From the NCBI GenBank assembly GCA_017505415.1, contig JAFVPG010000166.1, positions 1 through 41,552 on the forward strand: a stretch of 41,552 bases of DNA. Reading direction: 5' to 3'. A program made the translations under genes and the position numbers. The notes beneath the pieces were generated by a model that saw only the letters and a list, made by a program, of their open reading frames with translations, ran no database searches and was not told the DNA's origin. This document shows, one piece after another, positions 17,060-25,768 of this stretch. Position 1 is the first letter of the stretch. Each line of letters opens with the position of its first letter. The DNA comes from Lentisphaeria bacterium. Lineage in GTDB: Bacteria; Verrucomicrobiota; Lentisphaeria; Victivallales; Victivallaceae.

Positions 17060-17545
17060 TCAACGTTCGGGACGGTCAAGAGAATCTTTGACTGCATTAA
17101 GAACGCCATTGATAAAATTAGCAGATTTTTCATCAGCATAATCACGGGCGATTTCAACGCCCTCATTGATACTGACAATAGGCGGCACATCCATATCAAA
17201 AAGCATCTCATAAACTGCCACACGCATAATATTGCGATCAACATGTGAAATGCGTTCCCATTCCCAGTTTTTGGCAAAATCTTTTATTTTAGTGTCGATT
17301 GCCTCAAGATTCAATGCTATTTGTGCAATAATATTTTCTGCAATTTCACGGCTTTTGCGGGAATAACGGTTGTCAGACAGATTATGCTGACTCTTCATTT
17401 CTTCCTCAAAAAACTCATCAAATCTGCTCAATTCAGGAAATTCATTCAACATATCACAGCAGAAAAGATACTGCATAGCAATCTCACGGGCAAGACGTTT
17501 GGTGTGGAGTTTCGGAGTTGCTTCCAAAGATTCATCAATGTCCAT
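17060..17545 (-). CDS. nusB: Transcription antitermination protein NusB
   Basis: A 161-residue all-helical protein that, with NusE (S10), binds boxA RNA and promotes rRNA antitermination. Signatures are RLAREIAMQYLFCCDM near the N-terminus, then WEWERISHVDRNIMRVAVYEML and PPIVSINEGVEIARDYADEKSANFINGVLNAV, which are diagnostic. The gene lies 12 bp after ribH; a ribH-nusB pair is common in bacteria. AAAAGG precedes the ATG at 17545. Confidence 0.94.
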   Translation of the reverse strand: MDIDESLEATPKLHTKRLAREIAMQYLFCCDMLNEFPELSRFDEFFEEEMKSQHNLSDNRYSRKSREIAENIIAQIALNLEAIDTKIKDFAKNWEWERISHVDRNIMRVAVYEMLFDMDVPPIVSINEGVEIARDYADEKSANFINGVLNAVKDSLDRPER

Positions 17546-17557
17546 ACAAGAAACCTT

Positions 17558-18031
17558 TTATTTGATAACTTTGCAGAGATTTGCCATTTCAATAGCGGCA
17601 ATAGCGGCATCAGAACCCTTGTTACCGGCTTTTGTACCACTGCGTTCAATAGCCTGATCGAGGTCTTCAGCAGTGATCATACCGTAAGTAACAGGAATTC
17701 CGGATTCCAAACCGAGCTGGGCAAGACATTTTGAAACTTCACTGTTGATATATCCGGCATGCTGAGTAGCCCCCTGAATAACAACACCGAGAGCCATAAC
17801 AGCGTCAAACTTTTTAGTAGCGAGCAATTTTTTAACGGCAAAGGGAATTTCATAAGAACCGGGAACATAAGCAACAGTAATATTTTCTTCACTGCCGCCA
17901 TGACGGACAATACTGTCAACAGCACCAGTTAAAAGATGGCTGACAAAAAAATTGTTGAAACGGGCGCAAACGATACCGAATTTCAAACCTTCAGCATTAA
18001 AGTTTCCTTCAAGAATTGTCTTTTTTTCCAT
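17558..18031 (-). CDS. ribH: 6,7-dimethyl-8-ribityllumazine synthase
   Basis: A 157-residue enzyme forming lumazine from the RibD/phosphatase product and dihydroxybutanone phosphate. It shows GIVCARFNNFFVSHLLTGAV, YVPGSYEIPFAVKKL, ALGVVIQGATQHAGYI (with the catalytic His) and PVTYGMITAEDLDQAIERS, followed by GNKGSDAA. Length is normal, so an icosahedral or pentameric assembly is expected. AAGGAAG precedes the ATG. It lies 26 bp after nadA. Confidence 0.96.
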   Translation of the reverse strand: MEKKTILEGNFNAEGLKFGIVCARFNNFFVSHLLTGAVDSIVRHGGSEENITVAYVPGSYEIPFAVKKLLATKKFDAVMALGVVIQGATQHAGYINSEVSKCLAQLGLESGIPVTYGMITAEDLDQAIERSGTKAGNKGSDAAIAAIEMANLCKVIK

Positions 18032-18057
18032 AATATAACTTCCTTATTTAAAAAGTG

Positions 18058-18975
18058 TTATGATTTAAATTCAAGCATGCGGCGAATCGGAACGACCGCC
18101 TTTTCACAAATTTCTCTGCTCAAAACGATCTCTTCTGTTTCCTCCTCCATCGCCCGCAAAAGATCCTGCAAACGGGCAAGTTTCATGTGCGGACAGACCG
18201 CTTCAGGAGAAATAAGTATAAAACGTTTATCCGGATTTTCCTTTTCCAGACGGTGAAGAATGCCAAGTTCAGTAGCAATAATAAACTCTTTTTTATCAGA
18301 ATTTTTGACATGGCTTAAAATCTTGCCTGTACTCAACGCATGATCCGCCAGAGCAACGACATCTGCGGGAGCTTCGGGATGAATAAGGACTTCAGCATTG
18401 GGATATTCTTTCTTGCGTTTCTCTATCATACTGACAGTGAAACGGTTATGTACGGGACAATACCCTTCATAAAGTTTCATCACACGACCGAGCTGTGCAG
18501 CACAGAAACTTCCGAGATTTCTGTCCGGCAGAAAAAGGATTTCTCTATCCTGCGGCAAATTTTTCACCACATTAAGAGCATTGCCGCTGGTAACGCAAAT
18601 ATCACATTCAGTTTTGGTCTCTGCTGTGGTATTTACATAGGCGACGACATACAAACCGGGATTTTCCTGTTTCATACGGCGGACTTTTTCAAGATCGACC
18701 ATATCTGCCATATCGCATCCGGCAGTTGAAACGGGCAGGACGACTTTTTTGTCCGGAGAGAGAATTTTGGCAGTTTCAGCCATGAAACGGACACCGCAAA
18801 AAATGATCATATCAGCAGTCGTTTCTGCGGCTTTGATACTGAGTTCAAGAGAATCACCACAAAAATCTGCAATATCCTGAATCTCTCCGAGAGAATAATT
18901 ATGCGCCAGAATAACTGCGTTTTTCACTTTTTTAAGCGTTTTGATACGTTCAATAATTTGGGCATCCGTCAACAT
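18058..18975 (-). CDS. nadA: Quinolinate synthase NadA
   Basis: A 305-residue [4Fe-4S] enzyme condensing iminoaspartate with dihydroxyacetone phosphate to quinolinate for NAD synthesis. The three cluster ligands typical of NadA are visible: C87 (STAGCDMADM), C173 (EGYCPVHNRF) and C261 (EAVCPHMKLARL). Other family motifs are AHNYSLGEIQDIADFCGDSL and VTSGNALNVV. GAGG precedes the ATG, which lies 4 bp after pheT. nadB and nadC are not in the window. Confidence 0.95.
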   Translation of the reverse strand: MLTDAQIIERIKTLKKVKNAVILAHNYSLGEIQDIADFCGDSLELSIKAAETTADMIIFCGVRFMAETAKILSPDKKVVLPVSTAGCDMADMVDLEKVRRMKQENPGLYVVAYVNTTAETKTECDICVTSGNALNVVKNLPQDREILFLPDRNLGSFCAAQLGRVMKLYEGYCPVHNRFTVSMIEKRKKEYPNAEVLIHPEAPADVVALADHALSTGKILSHVKNSDKKEFIIATELGILHRLEKENPDKRFILISPEAVCPHMKLARLQDLLRAMEEETEEIVLSREICEKAVVPIRRMLEFKS

Positions 18976-18979
18976 TATT

Positions 18980-21382
18980 TTACCTCAATTCAACATTCAG
19001 TTTATTGGCAAGACTTTCACGGAGAGCATGATATGACTTGTTGATCTCGTCGTCGGTCAGAGTGCGTTCAGCATGACGGAAAGTCAATTTGAAAGCCATA
19101 CTCTTTTTGTCAGCGCCGAGTTTTTCATCCGTAAAGATGTCAAAAAGTTCAACTTTTTCAAGATGAGCAAGTTTGAGCTTGCGGATAAAATCAATGACTG
19201 CAGAATATTCCAGATTTTTGTCACAGACAAAAGCCACGTCGCGATCAGTTGCAGGATACATGCTGAACGGTTTATAAAGCAGTTTTCCCTGTGTACCATT
19301 AAGAACAGCTTCAACCTCAAGCACTGCAGCATACATCTTTTTAGTTGTTTTGAAACCTTTGGTGAGGTCATGAGCAATTTCACCGAGGAAACCTGCACAT
19401 TTGCCGTTGATAACAACTTTGGCACAGACTCCACTGACGAAACGTGCATCTTCTGCTGCTTCAAAACGGTAATTGACAATGCGGCGTTTATTGAAAAGAG
19501 CCTCAAGTGTACCTTTCAAATCATAGAAATCAATATCCTGTGCAAGTTCCGCACTGAAAAGTTCCGGATGACGTGAACCGGTCATCATTATACACATTTC
19601 AACACGTTCTTCAGGGAACATTTTAGGATTGGCACAGAAAACTCTGCCCTGTTCAAACAAGCGCAAATTGAGATTGCGGCGGGCAATATTGCGTTCCAGA
19701 GTATTGAGCATTTCTCCGAAAAGTGACGGTCTGAGACAGCGCAAATCCAGACTCAACGGATTATCAAGGATCATTACATCTTCAATTTTGAAGCGACGGT
19801 CGGACAAAGCAGTTTTGTCACTGACTGTGCTGTAATGATAACATTCAAAAAGTCCGAGACCAATCAAATCTTCACGCAATATCTGATATTTCAAATAAGC
19901 ATCTTTGCGCAGCGGTGCGACAGATTTGGATGTTACCGGAATAAGCGGAATCGCCGCAAGTCCGTTAATGCGGGCAACTTCTTCAGCAAGGTCGGCTTCA
20001 TTGGTCAGATCCAGACGGAACAACGGAGCAGTTACGACGCAGCCTTCAGCAGTTTCATCGCTGACTTTGAGCTGAAGTTTGCGGAAAATCGCACTGATTT
20101 CAGCACCGGAGAGCGAAATTCCGAGCAATTTATTGATACGTTCAAAACGGCATGGAATAACCTTTTCCGCAGGACGGGGAACACTGACATCAACGAGCGG
20201 TGTGACCAGTTCTCCACCTGCAAGTTCCAGAATAAGCTGGGCACAGCGGCGTGAAGCAAGTTCTGCCATATCAAAGTCAACTCCGCGTTCATAGCGGTAA
20301 CTTGAATCAGAACTTACGCCAAGTTCACGGCTGGAACTGCGAATATTTGAGGAGAAGAAAACTGCACTTTCAATCAGGCAGTTGACAGTTTTTTCAGTAA
20401 CACCGCTTTCTTCACCGCCCATGATACCGGCAAGGACGACAGGTTTTTCGGCATCGGCAATGACCAGATGACGGTTTTTAAGTTCAACTACTTTGCCGTC
20501 AAGGAGTTCCAATTTTTCTCCGTCGTTGGCACGGCGGATGACCACACGTTTTTCAGTCAGTTTGTCGAGGTCGAAAACGTGCAGCGGCTGACCGAGTTCC
20601 ATAAGTACATAGTTGCTGATGTCAACGATATTGTTGATGGGACGCAGACCGATAGCAGTCAATTTGTCCTGCAGCCATTTGGGAGAAGGACCGACTTTGA
20701 CGTTTTCAATAACTCTGCCGGTATAACGGGGACAGAGTTCATTGTCCATGACGGTAACAAGATTTTTGTATCTTTCAGGAACATCTTTGACTTCGGGAAT
20801 GGTGATTTCGGGAAGTTTTGCCTGTGTGTCAAGCAGACATGCGACGTCACGGGCGATACCGTAATGAGAAAGCCAGTCGGCACGGTTCGGAGTTACTTCA
20901 ACAGTAATACAGCTGTCTGCTCCAAGCAAATCATTGAGCGGAGTTCCGGGAACAGAATCAGCAGGAAGTTCCATAAGTCCGGAATGATCATCATTGAGAC
21001 CGAGTTCCTTGCCGCTGCACATCATGCCGAAAGATTCGACACCGCGGAGTTTGGCTTTTTTGATAACAAATTCGCCGTCACCGTCTTTGAAAACAGTACC
21101 GACAGCAGCAAGAGGAACAAGTTTGCCGGCATCGCAGTTGGGGGCACCGCAAACGATCTGAACTTCTTCAGTACCATTAAAAACTTTGCAGACAGAGAGT
21201 GCATCTGCATTGGGATGCGGATTGCGTTCAAGTATTTTGGCAACGACAATGCCTTTGGGGACGACTTCGGTGGATTCGACTTCCTCGACTTCAATACCGG
21301 CACAGGTAAGTTTGTCGCAGAGCTGTTCCAGCGAACAATCAATATCAACATATTGGGTAAGGAAATTTTTTGAAATTTTCAT
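18980..21382 (-). CDS. pheT: Phenylalanyl-tRNA synthetase beta subunit
   Basis: An 800-residue full-length beta subunit. In order: N-terminal B1 (MKISKNFLTQYVDIDCSLEQ), an EMAP/Trbp-type tRNA-binding domain at about 40-155 (VQIVCGAPNCDAGKLVPLA), the B3/B4 editing domain (CPRYTGRVIENVKVGPSPKW), the B5 domain, the catalytic-like core, and the C-terminal ferredoxin-like anticodon-binding domain (YPATDRDVAFVCDKNLEYS). It works with PheS as an alpha2-beta2 enzyme. AGGTGA precedes the ATG; the gap to pheS is 14 bp. Confidence 0.97.
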   Translation of the reverse strand: MKISKNFLTQYVDIDCSLEQLCDKLTCAGIEVEEVESTEVVPKGIVVAKILERNPHPNADALSVCKVFNGTEEVQIVCGAPNCDAGKLVPLAAVGTVFKDGDGEFVIKKAKLRGVESFGMMCSGKELGLNDDHSGLMELPADSVPGTPLNDLLGADSCITVEVTPNRADWLSHYGIARDVACLLDTQAKLPEITIPEVKDVPERYKNLVTVMDNELCPRYTGRVIENVKVGPSPKWLQDKLTAIGLRPINNIVDISNYVLMELGQPLHVFDLDKLTEKRVVIRRANDGEKLELLDGKVVELKNRHLVIADAEKPVVLAGIMGGEESGVTEKTVNCLIESAVFFSSNIRSSSRELGVSSDSSYRYERGVDFDMAELASRRCAQLILELAGGELVTPLVDVSVPRPAEKVIPCRFERINKLLGISLSGAEISAIFRKLQLKVSDETAEGCVVTAPLFRLDLTNEADLAEEVARINGLAAIPLIPVTSKSVAPLRKDAYLKYQILREDLIGLGLFECYHYSTVSDKTALSDRRFKIEDVMILDNPLSLDLRCLRPSLFGEMLNTLERNIARRNLNLRLFEQGRVFCANPKMFPEERVEMCIMMTGSRHPELFSAELAQDIDFYDLKGTLEALFNKRRIVNYRFEAAEDARFVSGVCAKVVINGKCAGFLGEIAHDLTKGFKTTKKMYAAVLEVEAVLNGTQGKLLYKPFSMYPATDRDVAFVCDKNLEYSAVIDFIRKLKLAHLEKVELFDIFTDEKLGADKKSMAFKLTFRHAERTLTDDEINKSYHALRESLANKLNVELR

Positions 21383-21396
21383 ATTTTCACCTGATT

Positions 21397-22413
21397 TCAG
21401 AATTGTTGGAGGAAACGGACATCATTTTCATAGAGATAACGGATGTCGCCGATACGGTAACGGAGCATGGCAAGTCGTTCAATGCCGAGACCGAAAGCAT
21501 AACCGCTCCAGATTTCAGGATCATAACCTACATTACGCAAAACATTGGGATCGACCATACCGGCACCGGCGATTTCGATATAGCCGGAATTTTTGCAGAC
21601 CGGACAGCCCTTGCCGCCGCACATAATGCAGGAGAAATCATATTCAACACTGGGTTCGGTAAAGGGGAAAAAGTGCGGGCGCAGACGGATGTTGATCTTC
21701 TCACCGAAAACTTCCCATGCAAAATTCTGGAGAATACTCTTCAAATCAGCTAATGAAACATCTTTGTCAATGTAAAGACCTTCGATCTGATGAAAATTCA
21801 TGCCGTGTGTCGCATCAGGAGTATCACGACGGAAACAGCGGCCGGGAGCAACGATGCGGACGGGCGGTTCCTGACTTTCCATAACGCGGATCTGAACGGG
21901 ACTTGTCTGTGAACGGAGCAGTCTGCCGTCAGCAAAATAAAATGTGTCACCTCTGTCGCGTGAAGGATGATCCATCGGAGTATTGAGGGCGTCAAAGTTG
22001 TGATAAACATCTTCGATTTCCGGACCTTCTGCAACGATGAAACCCATTCTGCGGAAAGTGTTTACACATTCATCAATCATGATTGAAATGGGATGTTTAT
22101 GGCCTGCATTTGCAAGTCTGCCGGGCAAAGTAACGTCGATTGAATTTTTCTTGGCTTCGACAGCACCTGCGGCATCTTTTGCATCCTGAAGCATTTCTTC
22201 GATTGCCTTACGGCTTATATTGAAAGCGATACCGACATTTTTGCGTTCTTCGGGGGGAACTGAACCCATTTCTTTGCTCAAAGCGGGCAGGAGGCCGTTG
22301 CGCCCGAGAAATTGGATACGCAGCTCCTCAATGCTTTTTGCGGAAGAGTCCTGCTGAAGTTTTGCTTGAACATCAAGCACGGACTGCTGGAGTTTTTCCA
22401 AAAGTGAACTCAT
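21397..22413 (-). CDS. pheS: Phenylalanyl-tRNA synthetase alpha subunit
   Basis: A 338-residue class II synthetase subunit. The N-terminal coiled coil (to about residue 85) is followed by the catalytic core: HPISIMIDECVNTFRRMGF, motif 2 VRIVAPGRCFRRDTPDATH, HQIEGLYIDKDVS, and motif 3 GFGLGIERLAMLRY in the form FGLGIERLAML. A CMCGGKGCPVCKNSG segment near residue 265 looks like a small four-Cys metal knuckle of the kind seen in many bacterial PheS proteins. A weak promoter lies just upstream (22425-22454) behind the rplT terminator. Confidence 0.97.
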   Translation of the reverse strand: MSSLLEKLQQSVLDVQAKLQQDSSAKSIEELRIQFLGRNGLLPALSKEMGSVPPEERKNVGIAFNISRKAIEEMLQDAKDAAGAVEAKKNSIDVTLPGRLANAGHKHPISIMIDECVNTFRRMGFIVAEGPEIEDVYHNFDALNTPMDHPSRDRGDTFYFADGRLLRSQTSPVQIRVMESQEPPVRIVAPGRCFRRDTPDATHGMNFHQIEGLYIDKDVSLADLKSILQNFAWEVFGEKINIRLRPHFFPFTEPSVEYDFSCIMCGGKGCPVCKNSGYIEIAGAGMVDPNVLRNVGYDPEIWSGYAFGLGIERLAMLRYRIGDIRYLYENDVRFLQQF

Positions 22414-22424
22414 TTTTCATCTCT

Positions 22425-22454
22425 CTTATATTAAAATTTTATTAAAATTTTCAA
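22425..22454 (-). promoter_or_regulatory. Possible promoter of pheST
   Basis: On the minus strand TTGAAA (22454-22449) and TATAAG (22430-22425) are 18 bases apart, in a very AT-rich spacer. It lies after the terminator-like hairpin at 22521-22560, which fits separate expression of pheST and the genes beyond it. Confidence 0.35.
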
Positions 22455-22520
22455 ATTCAAATCCAATTTTCAGTGTCTTAAAAAAACACACTATTGACAC
22501 TTTTTTCTGAAATTAAAGCA

Positions 22521-22560
22521 AAACAGCCCGAACATGGAAAAATCCACCTTCAGGCTGTTT
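22521..22560 (-). terminator. Terminator-like hairpin after rplT
   Basis: AAACAGCC (22521-22528) and GGCTGTTT (22553-22560) pair perfectly, with an inner TGGA-TTTTT-TCCA hairpin. On the minus strand the stem is followed by TGCTTT, only a moderate T-tract. It would end the thrS-infC-rpmI-rplT transcript at least partly. Confidence 0.6.
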
Positions 22561-22629
22561 ATAAATTTTCCGGATTTATGAGAAACGATTCAAAAAGAAA
22601 CGCTCACACAAAAATCCATTTGTCGGAGC

Positions 22630-22977
22630 TTAGGCCTGGGTGACTTTTTCCACCAGGTTTTTAAACTCTTGGGGCTCATTGATAGCCAGATCTGACAAAA
22701 CCTTGCGGTTGAGTTCGATATTAGCTTTTTTGAGGCCGCACATAAAAGTGCTGTAATTGACGCCCAATTCACGGCAAGCTGCATTGATACGGATGATCCA
22801 GAGACCTCTGTACTGCTGTTTCTTCTGTTTGCGGCCTTTGTAGGCGTGAACGCCTGCTTTATCGACTGCATCATAAACGGTACGGATCTGCTTACTGCTT
22901 GCACCATAAAAACCTTTGGCGCGCTCCAATACTCTTTTGCGACGTTTTCTGGAACTGACTGCACAAGTAACTCTCAT
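22630..22977 (-). CDS. rplT: 50S ribosomal protein L20
   Basis: A 115-residue 23S rRNA-binding protein with the usual basic N-terminal extension ([19 protein letters not shown]) and globular C-terminal half ([20 protein letters not shown], then [19 protein letters not shown]). It starts 12 bp after rpmI, in the conserved infC-rpmI-rplT order. L20 commonly represses its own operon through a leader structure. Confidence 0.97.
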   Translation of the reverse strand: MRVTCAVSSRKRRKRVLERAKGFYGASSKQIRTVYDAVDKAGVHAYKGRKQKKQQYRGLWIIRINAACRELGVNYSTFMCGLKKANIELNRKVLSDLAINEPQEFKNLVEKVTQA

Positions 22978-22989
22978 AATATTCCTCCA

Positions 22990-23190
22990 TTAAAGTCCGT
23001 AGGGCAACGCTGCTTTGATGCGGCGGCTTTCTGCTTTTGAAACTTCACCATCGCCGTGCAAACGGCGTTTACGTTTCGGGCTTTTCTTGGTCAGGATGTG
23101 ACTTGCCCCGGCTTTGTTGTGGCGGAACTTGCCAGTTCCGGTCATTTTGAGCCGCTTTGCGGCACATTTTCTCGTCTTCAACTTCGGCAT
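22990..23190 (-). CDS. rpmI: 50S ribosomal protein L35
   Basis: A 66-residue basic protein with the L35 signature MPKLKTRKCAAKRLKMTGTG and KAGASHILTKKSPKRKRRL. AAGGAAA precedes the ATG. It is separated from infC by 81 bp holding a GC-rich hairpin that may be a regulatory leader. Confidence 0.96.
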   Translation of the reverse strand: MPKLKTRKCAAKRLKMTGTGKFRHNKAGASHILTKKSPKRKRRLHGDGEVSKAESRRIKAALPYGL

Positions 23191-23232
23191 CGTTGGTTTT
23201 CCTTTATGCTTAGGTTAAACTTTTCACGGAGG

Positions 23233-23272
23233 AGGCCGACGCCAGCCAACCTCGCGTGTTCCGCCCCGGCCT
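23233..23272 (-). promoter_or_regulatory. GC-rich hairpin between infC and rpmI
   Basis: Just after the infC stop codon the minus strand reads AGGCCG (23272-23267) and later CGGCCT (23238-23233), which pair across a G-rich loop. It is the most GC-rich spot of this cluster, lacks a T-tract and sits 43 bases or more before the rpmI start. It fits a ribosomal protein (L20 or L35) leader, but I cannot match it to a known consensus. Confidence 0.4.
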
Positions 23273-23781
23273 TATTTAGGGGCGAAAATTACGGATATAT
23301 TACGCCCGAGGAGCTTGGGAGTCCCGTCAGCATCCCCGTATGGTGCAAGATCAGTCATTACATTGTTCATAAGATCGAATGCAATATCCTGATGCGCCAT
23401 CTCTCTGCCGCGTAATGCGAGAGTAATCTTTAATCTACACCCTTTTTCCAAAAAGTCAAGCGCTTTTTTAATTTTAAACTCATAATCGTGTTTGTCAATG
23501 GTCACATGGAACTTGACTTCCTTCAATTTCTGAGCGGCATTGTTCTTTTTCTGGGCCTTGAGATTTTTTTTCTGTTCGTACTGCAATTTACCGAAATTCA
23601 TGATACGGACGACGGGGATATCGGCCTTGTCCGCGACAACAACCAAATCCAATCCTGCTTCTTTCGCCATTTCACGAGCGGTTTCAAGCGATACTATGTT
23701 CAACTGTTCTCCATCAGCACCGATAAGGCGCACTTCTTTGGCAGTGAACGACCGATCATTGGGTTTAAGTAACTTAGCTAT
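23272..23781 (-). CDS. infC: Translation initiation factor IF-3, non-AUG start
   Basis: IF-3, about 169 residues. It keeps 30S subunits free and checks the start codon and initiator tRNA. The sequence RLIGADGEQLNIVSLETARE (N-domain), the lysine-rich linker (EQKKNLKAQKKNNAAQKL) and the C-domain KVKF-like EVKFHVTIDKHDYEFKIK are clear. An in-frame GTG at 23733 would cut off the conserved N-terminus. No ATG, GTG or TTG gives the right length. The frame stays open upstream to AGGAGG (23792-23787), then ATT (23784) and ATA (23781). Starting at ATA gives IAKLLKPNDRSFTAKEVRLI, as expected for the family. ATT is the alternative, but only two bases separate it from AGGAGG. infC genes are known to use AUU, AUA or AUC for autoregulation. 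Confidence 0.93.
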   Translation of the reverse strand: MAKLLKPNDRSFTAKEVRLIGADGEQLNIVSLETAREMAKEAGLDLVVVADKADIPVVRIMNFGKLQYEQKKNLKAQKKNNAAQKLKEVKFHVTIDKHDYEFKIKKALDFLEKGCRLKITLALRGREMAHQDIAFDLMNNVMTDLAPYGDADGTPKLLGRNISVIFAPK

Positions 23782-23816
23782 AATAGCCTCCTGTGGTTCG
23801 TGGTTTTACTTTTTTT

Positions 23817-23849
23817 GAATGTGCAAGTTTTCGGCAGACTTGCACATTC
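23817..23849 (-). promoter_or_regulatory. Perfect 12-bp hairpin in the infC leader
   Basis: GAATGTGCAAGT (23817-23828) and ACTTGCACATTC (23838-23849) form a perfect 12-bp stem with a 9-base loop, between thrS and infC and about 25 bases before AGGAGG. On the minus strand it is followed by A and G, not T, so it is not a standard minus-strand terminator. An mRNA-stability, processing or regulatory role in the infC leader is possible. Confidence 0.5.
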
Positions 23850-23891
23850 TTCTCTATTCAATATAAACTCCTTGCGGAGATTTTTCAAATT

Positions 23892-25622
23892 TTAAACTGT
23901 TTTTTCCTCAACTTCTTTCAACATTTTTTCAGTGAGGACTTCGACATCCATTGTGCCGAGTTCACCTTCACGGCGGTTGCGGACTGAAACGTTGCCCTCT
24001 GCCATCTCCTTGTCACCGACGATAATAAGATAAGGAACACGTTCATTGCGGCCGAGTTTGATTTTTGCGCCGAGACCTTCGTTGCGGGTATCGACATCGA
24101 CACGCAGACCTTTAGCACGGAAGTTACGTTTAAGTTCTTCAGCATAAGCAAGTTGACGTTCCGTAACCGGCAGAATTTTTGCCTGAACAGGAGCCAGCCA
24201 CATCGGGAATGCTCCGGCATACTGTTCGATCAGGATACCGAAGAAACGTTCGATTGAACCGAGCAGCGCACGGTGAACCATAAACGGCTGATGACGTTTT
24301 CCATCCTCGCCTATGTAAGTCATATCAAAACGTTCCGGCAGATTGAAGTCAAACTGGATAGTGGTAGTCTGCCATTCACGACCGATGGCATCTTTGACTT
24401 TGAGGTCGATTTTCGGACCGTAGAAAGCACCGCCGCCTTCATCGACTTCGCAGTCAAGACCGGCTTTATCGACAGCTTTTTTGAGAGAATCGAGTGCTTT
24501 TTCCCATTTGGCGGGATCGCCGACGGCTTTAGCGGGACGGGTAGAGAGATAGGGTTTGATTTCAGTGAAGCCGAAAGCCTTCCAAATCGACAGACTGAAA
24601 CGCAGGACTTCTGCAATTTCGTCCTCAATCTGTTCCGGAGTACAGATAATATGAGCATCATCCTGTGTGAAACCTCTGACACGGAGCAGACCATGCAATG
24701 CACCGGATTTTTCATAACGGTAAACAGTACCGAGTTCAGCCCAGCGCAAGGGCAATTCACGATATGAACGGATTCTTGACTGATAAACTTCAATATGGAA
24801 TGGACAGTTCATTGGTTTGACGTAATAATCTTTTTCGTCAATTTCCATTGAGGAATACATGCCTTCTTTGTAGAAAGACAAGTGACCGCTGGTTTCCCAG
24901 AGAATGCTCTGACCGATATGCGGGGTATAAAGCATATCGTATCCGTTTTTGTAATGCTCTGATTTCCAGAAGGTTTCAAATGTGTTACGGACAAATGCGC
25001 CTTTGGGATGCCAGAGGACGAGACCGGGACCGACATTATCAGAGAAGCTGAAAAGATCAAGTTCAGTTCCGAGTTTGCGGTGGTCGCGTTTTGCGGCTTC
25101 TTCGAGCATTTTGAAATGAGCGTCCATCTCCTCTTTGGTGGCAAAAGCAGTACCGTAAATACGCTGAAGCATCGGATTTTTTTCATCGCCTCTGAAATAT
25201 GAACCGGCAATAGAGAGAAGTTTGACAGCACCGATCTGGGAAGAATTTTCGACATGCGGACCGCGGCAGAGGTCAACATAATCACCACACTGATAGAAAC
25301 TTACAACTTCGTCTTCGGGAATATCTTTCAAGCGTTCAAGTTTAAAAGTCTGATTTTCTTTTTTAAGCATTTCTTCTGCTTCTTTGCGGGAGAGTTCAAA
25401 GCGTGTGAACTCAAGCTTGCGTGAAAGCATTTTTTTCATGCGTTTTTCGATTTCTTTCAAATCTTCAGGAGTAAGTTTATGCTCCATATCAAAATCGTAA
25501 TAAAATCCTGTTTCAGTAGCAGGACCGATGTCAAATTTTACATCTTTGTACAATTCTTTGACTGCAGCCGCCATAATATGAGCGGCACTGTGCCGAATCG
25601 TTTCGATATTCAATTCACTCAT
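23892..25622 (-). CDS. thrS: Threonyl-tRNA synthetase lacking the TGS domain
   Basis: A 576-residue class II synthetase. It opens directly with the N2 editing (SAD) domain: HSAAHIMAAAV gives the first His pair and DLCRGPHV the Cys and His of the second half, so the editing site looks complete. The catalytic domain follows (motif 2 region AELGTVYRYEKSGALHGLLRVRGF; motif 3 HRALLGSIERFFGILIEQYAG), then the anticodon-binding domain (APVQAKILPVTERQLAYAEEL). The roughly 60-residue N-terminal TGS domain of most bacterial ThrRS is missing; in-frame stops immediately upstream exclude a longer start. GGTGA precedes the ATG. It leads the long cluster. Confidence 0.96.
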   Translation of the reverse strand: MSELNIETIRHSAAHIMAAAVKELYKDVKFDIGPATETGFYYDFDMEHKLTPEDLKEIEKRMKKMLSRKLEFTRFELSRKEAEEMLKKENQTFKLERLKDIPEDEVVSFYQCGDYVDLCRGPHVENSSQIGAVKLLSIAGSYFRGDEKNPMLQRIYGTAFATKEEMDAHFKMLEEAAKRDHRKLGTELDLFSFSDNVGPGLVLWHPKGAFVRNTFETFWKSEHYKNGYDMLYTPHIGQSILWETSGHLSFYKEGMYSSMEIDEKDYYVKPMNCPFHIEVYQSRIRSYRELPLRWAELGTVYRYEKSGALHGLLRVRGFTQDDAHIICTPEQIEDEIAEVLRFSLSIWKAFGFTEIKPYLSTRPAKAVGDPAKWEKALDSLKKAVDKAGLDCEVDEGGGAFYGPKIDLKVKDAIGREWQTTTIQFDFNLPERFDMTYIGEDGKRHQPFMVHRALLGSIERFFGILIEQYAGAFPMWLAPVQAKILPVTERQLAYAEELKRNFRAKGLRVDVDTRNEGLGAKIKLGRNERVPYLIIVGDKEMAEGNVSVRNRREGELGTMDVEVLTEKMLKEVEEKTV

Positions 25623-25666
25623 TTTTTCACCGTATGTTAAAAGTTAAAAAATTCTATAAACTCTCT

Positions 25667-25694
25667 AATATAATACCTTTATAAATTTTTGCAA
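25667..25694 (-). promoter_or_regulatory. Promoter of the thrS cluster
   Basis: On the minus strand TTGCAA (25694-25689) and TATATT (25672-25667) are 16 bases apart, with the thrS ATG about 45 bases downstream. The strong terminator at 25769-25814 isolates it from the glycan operon upstream. Confidence 0.55.
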
Positions 25695-25768
25695 GTCATA
25701 AATATCAGCTTAATGCAAGATTTTAACTGAAAATAAAGAGTTTAAGGTTTTCCTTATCAGAAAACAAC

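Noticed and set aside
20468-21373. 301-codon plus-strand frame opposite pheT
   Set aside because: It is antisense to the conserved pheT N-terminal half, with no site or domain; the Phe/Asp/Thr-rich translation is typical of a shadow frame.
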